64,000 nt of DNA, from the NCBI GenBank assembly GCA_950295325.1, contig OX485808.1, forward strand, positions 31,826,527 to 31,890,526. Direction: 5' to 3'. Below the pieces are notes generated by a model. It worked only from the letters and a program-made list of their open reading frames with translations. It did no database searches and was not told the DNA's origin. This document shows, piece by piece, positions 26,851-39,603 of this stretch. Numbering within the stretch: the stretch's first letter is position 1; each line of letters begins with the position of its first letter. The position numbers and the translations under genes are program-made. This DNA is from Polytrichum commune (Eukaryota; Streptophyta; Polytrichopsida; Polytrichales; Polytrichaceae).

Positions 26851-28019
26851 AAAATATCTTAAAATACTCACTTGTATGACAAAATTGTGGATGCCACATT
26901 ATAGATACCCAAATGATGTAAAAGAAAGAAAAAAAAAACGATATTAGTCCAACAATGGTCCCAAGCAATGTGAGTTGGGTGTCAAATTGCTCTTTCTCAC
27001 TCTTGAAGCAAACGTTTTTATTTCGCTAGGATACTTGGGGGAATTAAAAACGTGCCAATACTAGCTTGTTGTTCTTTGAACGTGTGTGGTTTTGGGTGGT
27101 CCCCCCACCTTGAGCTACCCCCCGCAACAAACTTGTGCCATGTATAACTAAGAATGTTCCTAAAGTGATGGTTGGTGGATGGTAACTTACAACCTCAAAA
27201 TTGGACAATCTCTAAGACACGCTAGCAAAGGTACCTAGCGTACCACACATGCCACTTCCATTGCCATAGATGCACATCCCTCTCGGTCTTGTACAATGTA
27301 GGTTTGGAGTGTGCTTGTTTTAGGATCCAAGGACTCCATTGCAAAAAGATGTCCCACAATATGTGTGTGGACTTCAAACCATATTTCATCCACCTAAATG
27401 CTAATCAACTCCCGCACTAAAACAACATTAGTTTCCTTATTTGTTTTGGGATTAGATAATTGAACTTCTTTAAGTTATGAGTTTCATAACAATATGGATC
27501 CGCCGGGATACGTCATTCCGGTTTTGAAGCCCCTTTATAGATCTTTTGAAGGGTAGATGGAGTGTGTGCAATGAGTTTGCCAGGAGTGTGCCCACTAGTT
27601 TGGGTTAATTGGTAGTCAACTCTAAGCCCTGAATCTAAGTGGCAACATCTGTAAAATGTGAGGTCCACTAGCCATACCTCTATTGAAAGTAGGTCCGGTG
27701 CCAACTCCATCACATTTCTCCTTATTAAAGTGTGGGCTTTGGCAACATCACGCACACGAGTCTTATGTAAGCGTGGGTTCAACTAGAATATTTGTTAAGA
27801 ACCCCAACCCCACCTAATTTTTGCACACCGGATACGAAATTCTATACCAACTCAGAGGTGATTCTATTGGACTTGATAAGCATTGGGGCATCCTTGCTTG
27901 GACTTGATCCCCCAGTTTCAACCCCATGAATCATTGCAACAGTGTTTCCCAACATCGTTGGGGCACACTCTAAGGCGATGATTATTAATGGACCGGTGCC
28001 AGCGTTTCTTGAGTATCAG

Positions 28020-28325
28020 TTTGGTATATCCATATGTCAAAGTTGTTGATTTTGACGTTTTCATTTGGTCCCTGGTTTTTATTTCAGTGATACCTTTTCA
28101 CATCCATATGTCATGCAAGAACCTCCGAACCCCAATCATACTACCCATATTTCAATGTTGACATTTAGTCGGTACTCCCACCCAATGATACCCACCAAGT
28201 ATCAAAAACCATGTTCGGTATCATGACTTTGTTAGAGGTCAAGTAGTAGGTGCTTTGGTATCATTATTAATTTTGTGTCTTGATACCATACATTCACCTA
28301 TATACTGGTCCAACATTGGTGGTGA
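28020..28325 (+). repeat. Family F repeat, diverged
   Basis: ATCCATATGTCATGCAAGAAC, ATACCCACCAAGTATC and ATTCACCTATATACTGGTCC. Confidence 0.4.
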
Positions 28326-28894
28326 TATTCACATTTCAACTATCGAGAATGAATGTGAGGCTAATGTGCAAGTTGACTTGAACTATGAGCACAAAATGGA
28401 ATGTCAACGAGAGTGAATCACTCATTTAATCCATTAGAATCAATTCAAGAAAGCCTCCTTGAAATAACTTACTCGTTGTTGCATCGAATCCTCCCTTTAT
28501 TTCCCCTTTTTATTCTTCATGAACAAAGGATGATGGAGTACACCTTCCAACCCACAAAACAAAACAAAACAAAAATTCTTTCCCGACCAAATTCCCAAAA
28601 TTGTTGTAAATTATTTCATTTTGACCGGTCTCGTGTAGGTATTATTGCAATGCATTTTCCAAAAATTTGAGTGAATTTTTTTTTTGGGAAAGGCGAAGAA
28701 ACGAATGTCATTGAATTCATCAATTACGTGAGTGCAAGAGCAAACAACATGCAGAGAGGATTCTAGGGGAAAGGATCATCTTTCCCACGAGGGAATTCTA
28801 GTGCGAGCTGCCCGGGTCCAAAATTTTACTATATGATTGATGCGTGCTCAACTTTGGAGTTTTTTTGGGGTCTTGGACCCTCACGTAAACCCCA

Positions 28895-29170
28895 CCCCTC
28901 GGGGGGTTCACTCCCTGTTATATTTTGCATACACGTGCGTTCGGGACCTATTTATTGGGGGGCTATTTACCTTGCAGAAAAGATTATAAGGTATGGTATT
29001 TCTCAAAATAAAGGTGTGATGGTATTTTACATGTAATCTTTTTTCATTATTTTAAAACCCCTATATTATATGTAAGTTTTTTACAAAATTTATCTACGAT
29101 GAATATATTAGACCATATTTTTTATCGCACGTTGTTTTACGATTTTCGCCAGTGAACCCCCCGAGCCCCA
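28895..29170. repeat. Possible element with about 18 bp inverted ends
   Basis: CTCGGGGGGTTCACT near 28902 is inverted as AGTGAACCCCCCGAG near 29149. The interior is AT-rich with no match elsewhere in the window. Confidence 0.4.
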
Positions 29171-29559
29171 CCCTTAGGTATATCCGAGGCCCATGAAAGC
29201 AAACACCAAATTTCCTTAACCTTTTATTGTCAAAGGATGCATTCCAATGAATTTGGAACTTTCATATCACCCTTGATGTTGAGGGCGTTATCACAATGTA
29301 TTTTATAACTGTGAGATTCTGTGTGTAAGCCAGCTCCTTAACGAAGATTTAGAAGAAAAATTATCTTTGCTTCAACAAAAATTGGGAAGATCCGACGGTC
29401 ACAAAGTTGAAGTTCTTGGGGTGGATGAGGAAGTTTAATAAGAATAGAAAAAAAATTACTTAGAATACACATATTAATTTTAAAATTTTAAAATGGAGTT
29501 CATATACGTACCCACTTCAAAGGCGGCCAAAGTTCATTGACCACACCATGATTGTCTCT

Positions 29560-29965
29560 CACAATGAGGTCAGGTATGTGGGTGTTATTTGGTTCGTTTT
29601 TCATGTTCCTCCAACTCCTACCGATTAGATTTACACAACAAATCTCGTGTTACGTTAGCGAATCTGCGATGAAACATACGTCAAAACCGGATTGAAAATT
29701 GGACCTCCCCATGATTCACTTACAGTTATCAGAAGTGCCTAGTTGTTGGTATCCTTAACTATATACATAAGGTCATCCCAATTGCGTTCACTATGGAGTG
29801 TAGAGCAGTTTATTAATACTTGAAGACACAATCCAATCTCTTTCAAAACACATGTCTTTATCATGTGTGCTCTTCTCTTCAATCCTCATTGAATTGCATA
29901 CCAATCAAATATAGGTGTCCAATTAAGAAAACGAGCCACTTAAGACCCATCTACCGTAACGGAAA
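29560..29965 (-). repeat. Family B repeat, complete inverted copy
   Basis: TCCAACTCCTACCGATTAGATT, AAACCGGATTGAAAATTGG, GACACAATCCAATCTCTTTC and CCAATCAAATATAGGTGTCC in inverse order. Confidence 0.65.
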
Positions 29966-30371
29966 TGGTAACATGCGGGCACTTACTTTTACATCCAATA
30001 ATTCCTTCCCCTATGGGCTAGCTTACTACATTGGCCTAGAGTTTTGGGCAATTGAGCAAAAATAACTCCTGCATGCCCATTCTTTTCTAAGAGTATGGGG
30101 CCAAGGGCACCTTTGGTTTGATAGGCCGAATGATATTGAGACGACGCCCCATTATTGCATTTTCCATGTTCCGTGTGTTAAGACCAATATCAAGTATTTT
30201 TCTCGCTCATTATAGGATCTCTTTGTAGACCAAGTGATGGCTTCACTTCATTCTATGCACTATGATTTCATGCCATGTCTTAAGGCCCCAAAAATGGCAC
30301 CTAGACATGTTACCCTATAAGGTGGGGGAGGGGGGGGGGGCTCATTTTGCAATATAACACAAACTTCTTTT

Positions 30372-30408
30372 TTGATGTAAGTTTCTACCAAGTAGAAACT
30401 TACATCAA
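30372..30408. other. Perfect 17 bp hairpin
   Basis: TTGATGTAAGTTTCTAC (30372-30388) and its exact reverse complement (30392-30408) are separated by three bases. Lies between an 11-G run and a D repeat. Confidence 0.85.
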
Positions 30409-30434
30409 GAGTAAAAAGATATAGCACTATGTAA

Positions 30435-30680
30435 CTCTAGATAGTGGGTGACACTAAGTATTGTGTTTAGTGTAGCTTGGGCCATAACAATTTATTGTGC
30501 TACTTTGTCCCTATAAGTAATATTCAATGTGTTGGCATGAAGTTTTCGTGAAGACTAAGGGGAAGAAGACCCGGGGTTTTGGACCCACGTTATCTCTGCC
30601 TTGACTATGAATTATTGAGTCAATAGTTTCATGCTATTTTTTCACCCACTAAAAGGAATATTTAGTGGAGTGTTGGACTG
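30435..30680 (+). repeat. Family D repeat, copy 3
   Basis: CTACTTTGTCCCTATAAGTAAT, TTTCGTGAAGACTAAGG, GGACCCACGTTATCTCTGCC, ATATTTAGTGGAGTG. Its left edge has an E-like end (GACACTAAGTATTGTGTTTAG). Confidence 0.6.
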
Positions 30681-30769
30681 GTTTTCTCCTTAAAAAAACG
30701 TATTTGGATATCTATAAGACGACTTCACGAATTCTCCATACCAATGTGCTCAGGTGGATATTTGATGAT

Positions 30770-31115
30770 ACAAGTGTTTTTCAGTACTACAGACACTGGA
30801 AATACCTCCGTACTCAGGTCAAAACCGTCATAACACCAATAATATGATATTTGAATGGTGTCAGTCGAGATAATATCTCAGGCTGATCAAAGATTCTCTC
30901 ACCTTGACATAACCACCACACATCAATATCATACTGGTATCACAAATTTGGGTTGCGTTGGTTTGTCCAGGTTGGTTGTATTTTGGTTCTTCCTTACAAT
31001 TGAATTTTTCAATTTGTGCCAACAAAATTTTAAAAAAAAACAATTTCGATACCCACAAGTACGTTATTTTAACACCATTATTGATGTTAATTATTGTTCA
31101 CCTATATACCGGTCC
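30770..31115 (+). repeat. Family F repeat with an internal 70 bp block shared with 54 kb
   Basis: ACTCAGGTCAAAACCGTCAT, CAAAGATTCTCTCACCTTGAC and CCTATATACCGGTCCAACATTG. GGGTTGCGTTGGTTTG to TTCAATTTGTGCC (30951-31022) recurs at 54017-54090. Confidence 0.5.
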
Positions 31116-32323
31116 AACATTGATGGGTAACCATGAAAATAAGTACTACCGATCGTCATAATACACAATCACAAAAGAGACAAGAGCTCCGGCCTAAAAA
31201 CTAACTTCGGATCCCTTTATTAGTTGATGAATTTTATTTTTTTATTTTTAATAAAAAAATTCGACCTCCGACTACTACCTGCCCGAGTTTTCATTAGCAG
31301 GTGGTCCGAGTATTTGGATAGAGGCCGAAGACTTGGCCTCCGTTTCCACCACAATCTCCGGGCACCTTTTTTCAACCGCCTTTAAGAAGTAGTTTTTTTT
31401 TGTCAGCGAATTGGAATTATTGTAACTTCGATTTAAACGCCTTAAATTTTTGTTTCTCACTACCTACTAGGTTAAAGGCTGCCCGGTCAGTCGGTCAGGA
31501 ATGATGTTGTCGTGGTTCCTGAAAATTTCAAGCTAATGCTTTATATGCCCGATTGACACCTGCCCGGCCTGCCCGATATAAAATTTGAAGTCTTCTCGGG
31601 CACTGACACTTCGGGCAGGCCCCACATTAAAACACCAAATTTAAACGTCTCCGGGGCCAACGGGAATCTAGGAGTTTGGATTTGGGATTTGGGAATTGGG
31701 AGAGCAAATGGCTTTGAGTGGGGGGTCCAATAAGTAGACCACCGACATTCGGGTTTTTTGGCTAAAAAAATTGGCCGAAAAATTCGAGAGGGGGGGGGGG
31801 GGGGGAATTGGGACGTATAGAACCCCTTTTTTTATGGTGTTTTGTGCCACTTGTTATTTATAGTTCAAACTAGGTGTATAATCTCCTACTATAGACGTCC
31901 TTCTAAATTGATTGAAGTACAACAAACGTACAACAAATTCGTCACGCTAATAGTGTTGGTTAATAGTGTTTGGAAGTTACGTGTTGTTTTATCCTTATAA
32001 GAAAAAAACTACTTTACTTGGCTCAAAAGAACCTCTAAACCAACAATTTATAGCACCGTGTAACTCCTAATAGTATGTGAGAATAAATGTGTGAACCTTT
32101 TGAAGGCGTGTCGGTAATATCAATCAATATTTTACATGTACATTGATGTCGTGAAATGAGATGCTAATTTATCGACACTTCACACATACACAAAGAATTT
32201 TGTATCTGTTGTTGTTGCTATACGGATGAATAAGAAAAGTTACAAGTTTAAGCGATTTTATTCTTACCCAAGGTAATTTTCATGGGTTAAAGAGGAAACC
32301 TATTTACACACATTAGTGTAGCA
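31116..32323. other. No supported gene; CTGCCCG-rich block
   Basis: At 31285-31620 CTGCCCG or its complement appears five or six times in an otherwise AT-rich region. Possibly a decayed element; no ends seen. Confidence 0.4.
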
Positions 32324-32785
32324 ATGAAAGGGGAGAACCGACTGCTAGTTACAGTTGAACTAAGTAAAAACTATCACTATATTCATTAATCAGAGACTTT
32401 TTCATGATCTGGAGACTAATCAAGGATTTTAAATCCGATATCATGTTTAGTGCAAGTTTTGATTGTGATATAGATATTCCTCATGCATGAATATGCAGAA
32501 AGTTCATTACCAATGTTCTCCATGTTCAAAATACCGCATCCTAAACTATGGGCAAAGTTTATTTTGAGACTTTCCGAAGTCTTTGATTAACGAATATAGC
32601 GATTAATTGGTTGAAGTTCAAAACTTTAAAAAAATCACCGAATGTATTAGAAGAATCGATGGAATATACCTCAAAGTAAGAAGAGAAAACTCAAAAGACC
32701 ACAACATGTTAACCATTTGGACTTGGGAAACACTAGGATCTCGACCGATCGATTATGCCCAAAAAACGCGCCCGGACACCAAGTG
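32324..32785 (+). repeat. Family A repeat, copy 3, split by about 250 bp
   Basis: GAAAGGGGAGAACCGACTGC and AGTTAC at 32324-32355, then unrelated sequence (about 32357-32600), then GGTTGAAGTTCAAAAC to CCCGGACACC. The break falls where other copies are continuous, so something was inserted. Confidence 0.65.
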
Positions 32786-33805
32786 TAGCTTCCTTTCTTT
32801 AGTAGTAGGTCAAAAGCTCGAAGCTCACAATCAGTCAACAAAAAGGTGGCACAAGAACGTGACGAGAAAACATGCATAACTTTTTGAGTTTACTTTTTTG
32901 ATTAACGTCCAATTATATCGACCCAACAACAACAAGGAGCTCTAACTTAAAGTCTATGTTGCAGCTTTTGAAGATCTCTACTATCTTTGGCCGAGCATTA
33001 AAGTCACCACTAAAGTAATAACTTCGAGCGGGCCCTTGGTCCAAGGGATGATGATGTGTCATCCATGTCACACGTCCAACACATAAAGGTTGAAATTCTC
33101 TCACACTCCTTTAAAGTTAAATTTGGAAGTTGGAATGTGGGAACCCTCTACATACTCTACCTAGACTTGCCTACAAGATTGAAGCTCTCATATGAGTTTC
33201 ATTTTGAAGGGTTTTCAAATTTCAACTCTTCAGTTGAAAGGTTGGTTCAAATCCAAGTCGTCAGTCTAAGAATATAGAAATGAAATACAAAACTCGTATT
33301 AAACTTATGCATGAATTATATGGTACATGTTTTCAATACAGTGTGAAACATTAAGAATCAATGATCTAACTCCACTTCTTGTAGTGACAATGCCCTACGC
33401 CTGTTGGTTCTTGTGGCATGCATATTGTATAAGTGTTCATTATAAGTATTGAATTATGTGTTCAAGTGATGTCTTCATTTTCAACTCGGGGTTGCGTTTT
33501 GAAGGGTTGTTTTGAGAGAGGTATATTTTGAAGGGCCAAATCGCGTTTGAAGGGCATTGAAGACTTCAATCTTGAACATTGCTACTAGGGTCCACGAGAT
33601 CTCAATTAAGCTTCGTCATCACGTGAGTTTTGGGAGCGGTCAAAATCCGAGGGCAAAGTGAGGAAGTAATGGTACAATTAAGAGTGTCAATTTTGAGGTG
33701 CACCCAAAATCCATGGTACAATTGACGACAATTTTTATGTCATCACTTCACGTGCCTCCAAATACACTCTTGACCTTTGTGTTTTGGTAACCTCTAATGA
33801 CCAAT

Positions 33806-34027
33806 GAATGGGGAGAACCGACCGCTAGTTACCGATGAACCGGTTGAGTTTGAGAAGTAACTGGTTGAAGTTCAAGATTTTAGGAGAATTACTGATCATT
33901 TTACATGAATTTAGAGGGTAAGCGTAAAGGAAATAAAGATAAACCGGAAGATGTCAACATGTAACCGACTTGACTTGGAGACACTAGGATCTCGACCGAA
34001 TATGCTCAAAAATTTTCCCAGACACTA
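33806..34027 (+). repeat. Family A repeat, copy 4
   Basis: Near-complete, from GAATGGGGAGAACCGACCGC and TAGTTAC to CCCAGACAC. The internal AACCGGTT palindrome is kept. Confidence 0.72.
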
Positions 34028-34169
34028 CTCACCACTACAAGGATCACGGGTCATTGCCATAAATTCTTTGTTGTTTACAAGGAAGCCTTTGGTATTCACA
34101 TATATTAGTGTTTTAGAATTGGATTATCTAGATCCACCTTGTCGTGGTAAAGAACTACACGGGTCGGTT

Positions 34170-34332
34170 ATAGTATTTCAATGTCATTTGTGTAATAATG
34201 TCACTTACCCTGTTTTAAGGCATATGTTAGGTTACACTAATGACCAACAACTTCATCGTTGGTGTCACCTCACGACACTTGGTTCAAGTGTTTTGGTTTT
34301 ACATGGTTACACAAATGCCATTGAAATACCAT
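34170..34332 (+). mobile_element. Short H-related MITE with inverted ends
   Basis: GTATTTCAATGTCATTTGTGTAA-type ends are inverted at about 34307-34332, and a third copy lies at 34352-34378. The interior matches the first 110 bp of family H (GTCACTTACCCTGTTTTAAGG). Confidence 0.6.
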
Positions 34333-34448
34333 AAACGGGTTGTTGTTTTGCATGGTATTTAAATGTCATTTGTGTAACCACAACATGGGTTGTTGTTTTT
34401 ACATTTTTTGAGAATGTCATGAACAAAGATGTTGTTGGGTCTTGAATC

Positions 34449-34843
34449 GAAGGGGAGGCCACACACGCTCAAAAATGCCGATTTTCAAAATGGAGTTTGG
34501 TAAGCCAAGGTAAAAAAAAAAAGATGTTGGCCTTGACACGTGCCTAAACTTCGAGGAGCTGGGTTTCAAGGTCGGTCCCTCTTTTATTGGTTAAAATCGT
34601 CCGTTTTCAACTCCGATGAAACAAAAAAAACAGAATAAATGAAGGTTTTACGCCTTGCAAAAACATCGTCTTGGATCGGAGTTGAAAACCGTCAGTTTTA
34701 ACCAAATAAAGAGGGACCAACCTTGAAACCCAGCTCCTCGAAGTTAGGCACATGTCAGGGGTCAACATTTTTTTTTTTTTTACCTTGGCTTACCAAACTC
34801 CATTTCAAAACTTGGATTTACCAATATATGTGGCCTCCCCCTT
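34449..34843. mobile_element. Foldback element FB-2, 169 bp arms
   Basis: The arms 34449-34617 and 34675-34843 are inverted copies differing at scattered positions, around a 57 bp A-rich loop. Matching landmarks are GGGGAGGCCACA, TGGAGTTTGGTAAGCC, TTCGAGGAGCTGGGTTTCAAGG and TTTTCAACTCCGAT. Imperfect flanking repeats (TTGAATC left, TTGAGTC right) may be a worn target duplication. A transcript would fold into a long hairpin. No coding capacity. Confidence 0.85.
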
Positions 34844-35039
34844 TGAGTCCTATGGATGGACGGGGATGTTCGACCACATCCATTCATTGGACCTCCATCC
34901 GTTTGGATCTATGACCACTTCAGATCAAACTTATGCAAATAATTGCGTTCTTGGAAACAAATATCTAGGGAAACACAACCACATCCCCAACACAAGGATC
35001 CCACCATTCGCCAATAATTACAAGGAGACTTATCCTTAA

Positions 35040-35615
35040 GGTATATGGCTGTTGTTTGATTTTGTTTCTTCATGTTCTCCCACTCCTCCATTTAGATTCA
35101 CACAACAAAAGTTGTGATATACTGTATGTAAGAAAATCGGACATACCCCGATTTAGTTATGTTTATGAAAAGTGCATATTTGTTGTTTCCTTAATTGAGC
35201 GTCCATAGGTCCTTTAAATCTGGTTTGCTTTTGAGTGTATGGAACCCACCCCCCCTAGTTTCGCCCTTGTTGCCAAAGCTTTGGATATTAACGACATAAT
35301 CATTTTTTTAAACGGGGATGTCAGATTGATGAGTCCAAATCTCTTGATAAACAATCAAGTTCAACCACCTATTGAAATTTGAAAACAAAATATACACTGG
35401 ATATTTCTATATTCTAAGGTCAGCCCCCCCTAGGTCAAAATCTTGGGGTCACCCCTGATTGAGTGTGGAGTACTTAATAAAAATTGAAGACATAGTCCAA
35501 TCTCTTTTAAACATGTGTGTTTATCGTGTTTGTTCATGATCATCATTTAACCACACACCAATCAAATATAGGTGTTTGATTAAGAAGAGTAACCAAATAA
35601 CACCCGCATACCTTA
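35040..35615 (-). repeat. Family B repeat split by a 220 bp insertion
   Basis: B sequence stops at 35238 and resumes at 35459. TTGAGTGT is duplicated at 35231-35238 and 35459-35466, and the 220 bp between is foreign. Confidence 0.65.
35239..35458. mobile_element. 220 bp insertion with 8 bp duplication
   Basis: Bounded by TTGAGTGT on both sides, an 8 bp target duplication as made by hAT transposases. Both ends contain CCCCCCCTAG (35250-35260 and 35424-35433). The right end, inverted, reads TCAGGGGTGACC, resembling a hAT CAGGG end, but the left end does not match it. Confidence 0.5.
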
Positions 35616-35627
35616 AACTTTGCTTTT

Positions 35628-35878
35628 TGTAGGGAGAGAGTGAACCATCGCATATGAACCAAAGTAGATACCTCACATTCATCCAACACCCGAACTATGG
35701 ATTTGTGGCCATTTCATCCCAATACTTCGAGTAGACTAATTATTTGTAGGTCTTTAAAACTATTTATAGTGACAAGTCATCTTAAAATAGCAACATTTGT
35801 GTTGTATACTATTTCATGGTTTTTTAAAATGTTGGATGAATGAGAGTTATGTCGTATGGGATGATTTTCTCTCAAGTG
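35628..35878. mobile_element. Family G MITE, complete copy
   Basis: Inverted ends of about 45 bp: GAACCATCGCATATGAACC ... CATTCATCCAACA on the left, and TGTTGGATGAATGAGAG ... GGGATGATT on the right. Same ends at 45065-45325 and 48966-49705. Confidence 0.65.
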
Positions 35879-36059
35879 TGGACAATGAGTCGATTGGAGT
35901 CCATCGTCTTGTTTAGGTGTATGGGGCCTAAAACAAACACTTTCAAACTTCATATACACTTATGGTTGTTGGATCAAATTGAGAATTATCTCATCCCGCA
36001 TGTGGGAATTGTGAGTTAAAAAGGATTTTGTGTCACATGTCAAAACCGGGGCTAAGATG

Positions 36060-36390
36060 TAAACACTTTTAAGAGGTCATTGTGGAGATTCTTCTTTCTC
36101 ATTAAGCGATCACATAGGCCCTCTTGATTTGTGGACTAAACTCAAATAATAGTGTCTTTATTTCAAGAACATGCTTGAATCTCGTTGTAACACATGTCTT
36201 TTTTGGTCATCTTCATGTTGACCTTGTTCATGTTTTGCATCTTAACTTTTATTTTGAAATTTGAAATGAAGATCTTTGTAGTTGCTACCCAGATGAAAAA
36301 AAAATTCTCAGTTTGATCCAACAACCATAATTGTGTTTGGATTTGGAAGTGTCCACTATAGGGCCACATGCCTTACATGCGACAACACTA
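36060..36390 (-). repeat. Family B repeat fragment
   Basis: CACATAGGCCCTCTTGATTTG and GTTTGATCCAACAACCATAATTG-type blocks in inverse order. Confidence 0.4.
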
Positions 36391-36776
36391 TAATCCTTAA
36401 AGGCACAAAATCAGACTTGTAATCTTGAATAATTGGTTTTTGTTAAAAACTATACATTTTAAAGTAACATATATCTATCATAAACTAACCCAAAAAAATT
36501 CTTGTAATAATATGTGTGTGATCCTTTGATGGTGCCTTGCAAATGCTCCTCTATGATCATTCTCAAGAAATATTTAGATATGTTATTTCATAGTGCATCT
36601 TAGAAAACGAGACACAACTCATACTACTAAGAGTTAACGTATGTATTTCCAAAACCAACATTGAGCATGAAACCAACACTATGTACCACAGTCATTCATT
36701 CAAGGACTTCAAAGTTAAGGTTGTGGTAGATGGTCACTTTGATTCTGGGCATCTCTATTAGTGTTTGGATTGGTAA

Positions 36777-36777
36777 C

Positions 36778-36809
<32 letters not shown>

Positions 36810-36810
36810 T
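36777..36810 (+). repeat. (ATT)n microsatellite
   Basis: About 10 ATT units. Confidence 0.9.
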
Positions 36811-36879
36811 TAAAATATCGTTTGGATATCATGACATGATTTCTCCTTGATATTTTTGTACTATTTTTTTTTTGTAACA

Positions 36880-37085
36880 TCAATAGGGTATGGGTATTTG
36901 ATATTTTTTATACCACTTGGGGCTATACACCATGCAAGAACCTTCATATCTAGATAAAATTGCCCTAGTATCGTATACGAGTTAGAATGGTATTGACCCA
37001 AATAATAATTGTGGTTTATAAAGATTCTCTTACATTCATATACGCACCAAACCATCAACATTTGCTTGGTACTACAATTTTAATT
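36880..37085 (+). repeat. Family F repeat
   Basis: CATGCAAGAACCTTCATATC, GGTATTGACCCAAATAATAA, AAAGATTCTCTTACATTC. Confidence 0.55.
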
Positions 37086-38159
37086 TATTTTTTATTTTTT
37101 GGGACTCTTCCAAGTCTAAATGACGTGCGTGGGTCAAAAATTGGACTCATGTATTTATACCAAGCTTTTCAACTCAATGTGATAAATGCCTCCACTACAT
37201 ATACAAAATGGAAATCATAAATTAAACAAGCATTTATCACATGTAAAATCCACTTTCACTTTCTAGTGAGAGAAATCATTGAATAAATTTTCATCCATAG
37301 CATGTACCCCAATGATTGCATCACACAAACAAAGACAAGAGCACAATAACTTAGCCACAACCTAGAGAGCAAAACATAAGAGAACCCATGAGTTCTCCAA
37401 AAGCCTCTAGATGGAAAAACCTAGAACCCAAATGCAAACTTTAACAAAAATGGACAAGTTAGTCATTGAGGACTATTGCCTTCAGACAACTTTGGTTGAA
37501 AATTTGAGATGGGTGAAACTAACACATCTAACAATGTTCAATTTTCCTCTAAGCCTTAGTGCCTCTTGTTGTACATCTACCTTTACTTCAAAAATCTAAA
37601 TAGCCTTTCTCTTGTACACACTAGACAAAAATAATACCTCTTCCTTATGTTTGCTATGTTCGCTAATGCCTCAAATAATACCCCTTCTTACACTCATGTT
37701 AGTTCATACGTGGTATGAAGAGTCCACCCTCCTGGACAATTTTGAGACCCACGAGTTTGTTCTTCAATACCATTTTGAAGTCGGTTATTGATACCTATAT
37801 ACTATTGGTCCGACATTTGTCTCTCTACCTTAAATCAATTCGAGGTCGAATTCCCGTCTTAAACACACACCCGGTACAATTGCGCACAAAACTTTTTAAC
37901 TCCAAGAATGATGATTTCCTCCTCCAATGTTGTAAGGTATGATGGATCACGATATTCGTGCTATGAGGAGTACAAAGTCCCGGCTAGTGGTGCAATCAAG
38001 TGTTGTTTGGGGATGCCTTTTGTTGTGTAAAGAAGAATTCTTGTTGGCGTTAAGTCCATTAGTTTTTCATGATCTCCATCTTCTCATGAGCAATACTTAC
38101 TTAATGAGACTTGTGTTGCAATAGCGAATCTAAGATAAAGCATCAACCCCCCCAAAAAA

Positions 38160-38425
38160 TGGATTGGTTATTGGACCTTCCTTCCTCTAGTTATGGTTGC
38201 CAAAAGTGCATGTGTGTGTGTTACCTTTTAAATGAAGATGAAGTTGCCTCCGATTGTAATGACGATTGAGTTTAGAGTAGCGAATGCTTTTTGGGAATGT
38301 AGTCCAATCGTTTCAAAACATGTAACCGTCTCGTGCTAGTTCTTAGATCCATACCTAACCACACAAAATTTCAAATATGGATGTTTGATTAAGGAAAATG
38401 ACTAAACTAGACTTGCATATCTTAT
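38160..38425 (-). repeat. Family B repeat
   Basis: GGATTGGTTATTGGACCTTCC, AGTTATGGTTGCCAAAAGTGC and TCCATACCTAACCACAC in inverse order. Confidence 0.55.
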
Positions 38426-38613
38426 AATATGCACTTTGAGCAAGGCTCGAGACTATTATATTGCTCAAAAGAAATCATCAAAACTTTCAAAGAAAGTAGT
38501 TAATCTGCAATGAGGTAATCTTTTGATGGCCCAAAGATGTAAAAAAAGTTCTCAAATTCACTTCTATCAAAAACCAAGGACCACATGCATTTGCAACATA
38601 TTCTAGAAACCTC

Positions 38614-38638
38614 CTATATATATATATATATATATATA
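38614..38638. repeat. (AT)n microsatellite
   Basis: About 12 AT units. Confidence 0.88.
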
Positions 38639-39149
38639 ATTATTATTATTTAGGGTAAAATCAAGCAATACATGTACAATTTCAATGATTAAAATACAAG
38701 TGATAATATGTATACATAAAAACATTTACAATCATATACAGTCATTAACATAAGTATATAAGTATATTTTTGATTTAACAATCAACCCCTATCATATGTA
38801 AAATGCAAAACCCTAGCATTCATCATAAAGTCATTGAAAACTTTTTCATTCCCCAAATGTAAATCTTAAGCATCTAAGTCTATAATTTATGTTATAGAAG
38901 CTAATGCAATTATCATTTTGAAAGAATAGTAAGCTTTTCATTAAATGATTGGTAAGATGTAAGTCCACTTGTTGTTGGCCTTTTTGATACCAACATAAGC
39001 CAATTTTCATGTTTGATGAACGGTCCATCAAGTCAAATGGATTGCTATACTCCACCCAATGATTACCAAATTTTCTACACATCTTATAAAACCTCCCAAC
39101 AAACCAATCCTTAATTGGAGTTGAGTTTTTGGTCTACCGCATTTCTAAC

Positions 39150-39375
39150 GAGTGATCCGGGAGATTTTTGGGCATAATCGGTTGAGATCCTAGTGTTTGC
39201 AAGTCCAAACAATTACATGTTGACATCCTTTGGTTTTCCTTTATTAAATTAGGGTATATTATATAAAATTCTCTAAAATGATCGGTATTTTTCCTATAGT
39301 ATTGAACTTCAACATGTTATTTCTCAAACTCAACCGGTTCATATGTAACTAATTGTTGGTTCTCCCCGATCATAG
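39150..39375 (-). repeat. Family A repeat, copy 5
   Basis: Inverted. GATCCGGGAGATTTTTGGGC on the left and GGTTCTCCCCGATC on the right. Confidence 0.7.
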
Positions 39376-39603
39376 TTTCTAGCCATTCTAGCTTCAAGTG
39401 TGTTTTTGTTTTAATTTTCTTTGCCTGCATCTTGTAGTTTTGGTAGCAATCAGAGCTCAAAGTACATTGTCCCCCTCCCCCCCCCCCCAAAAAAAAACTA
39501 GACCCATTTTAATCCACTTGTTAATTAGTCTCTACCATGCAAGGTTTAAAAATACCTACAACTTGATTCACGGACAAGACAATCATTGGGCTCTCTATTC
39601 AAA

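Noticed and set aside
28833-29036. Open frame at 28.8 kb
   Set aside because: Crosses the possible inverted-end element at 28895-29170 and has no recognisable domain.
33951-34334. 127-codon plus-strand frame
   Set aside because: Runs from a family A repeat into an H-related MITE, so it is a chance join of repeats.
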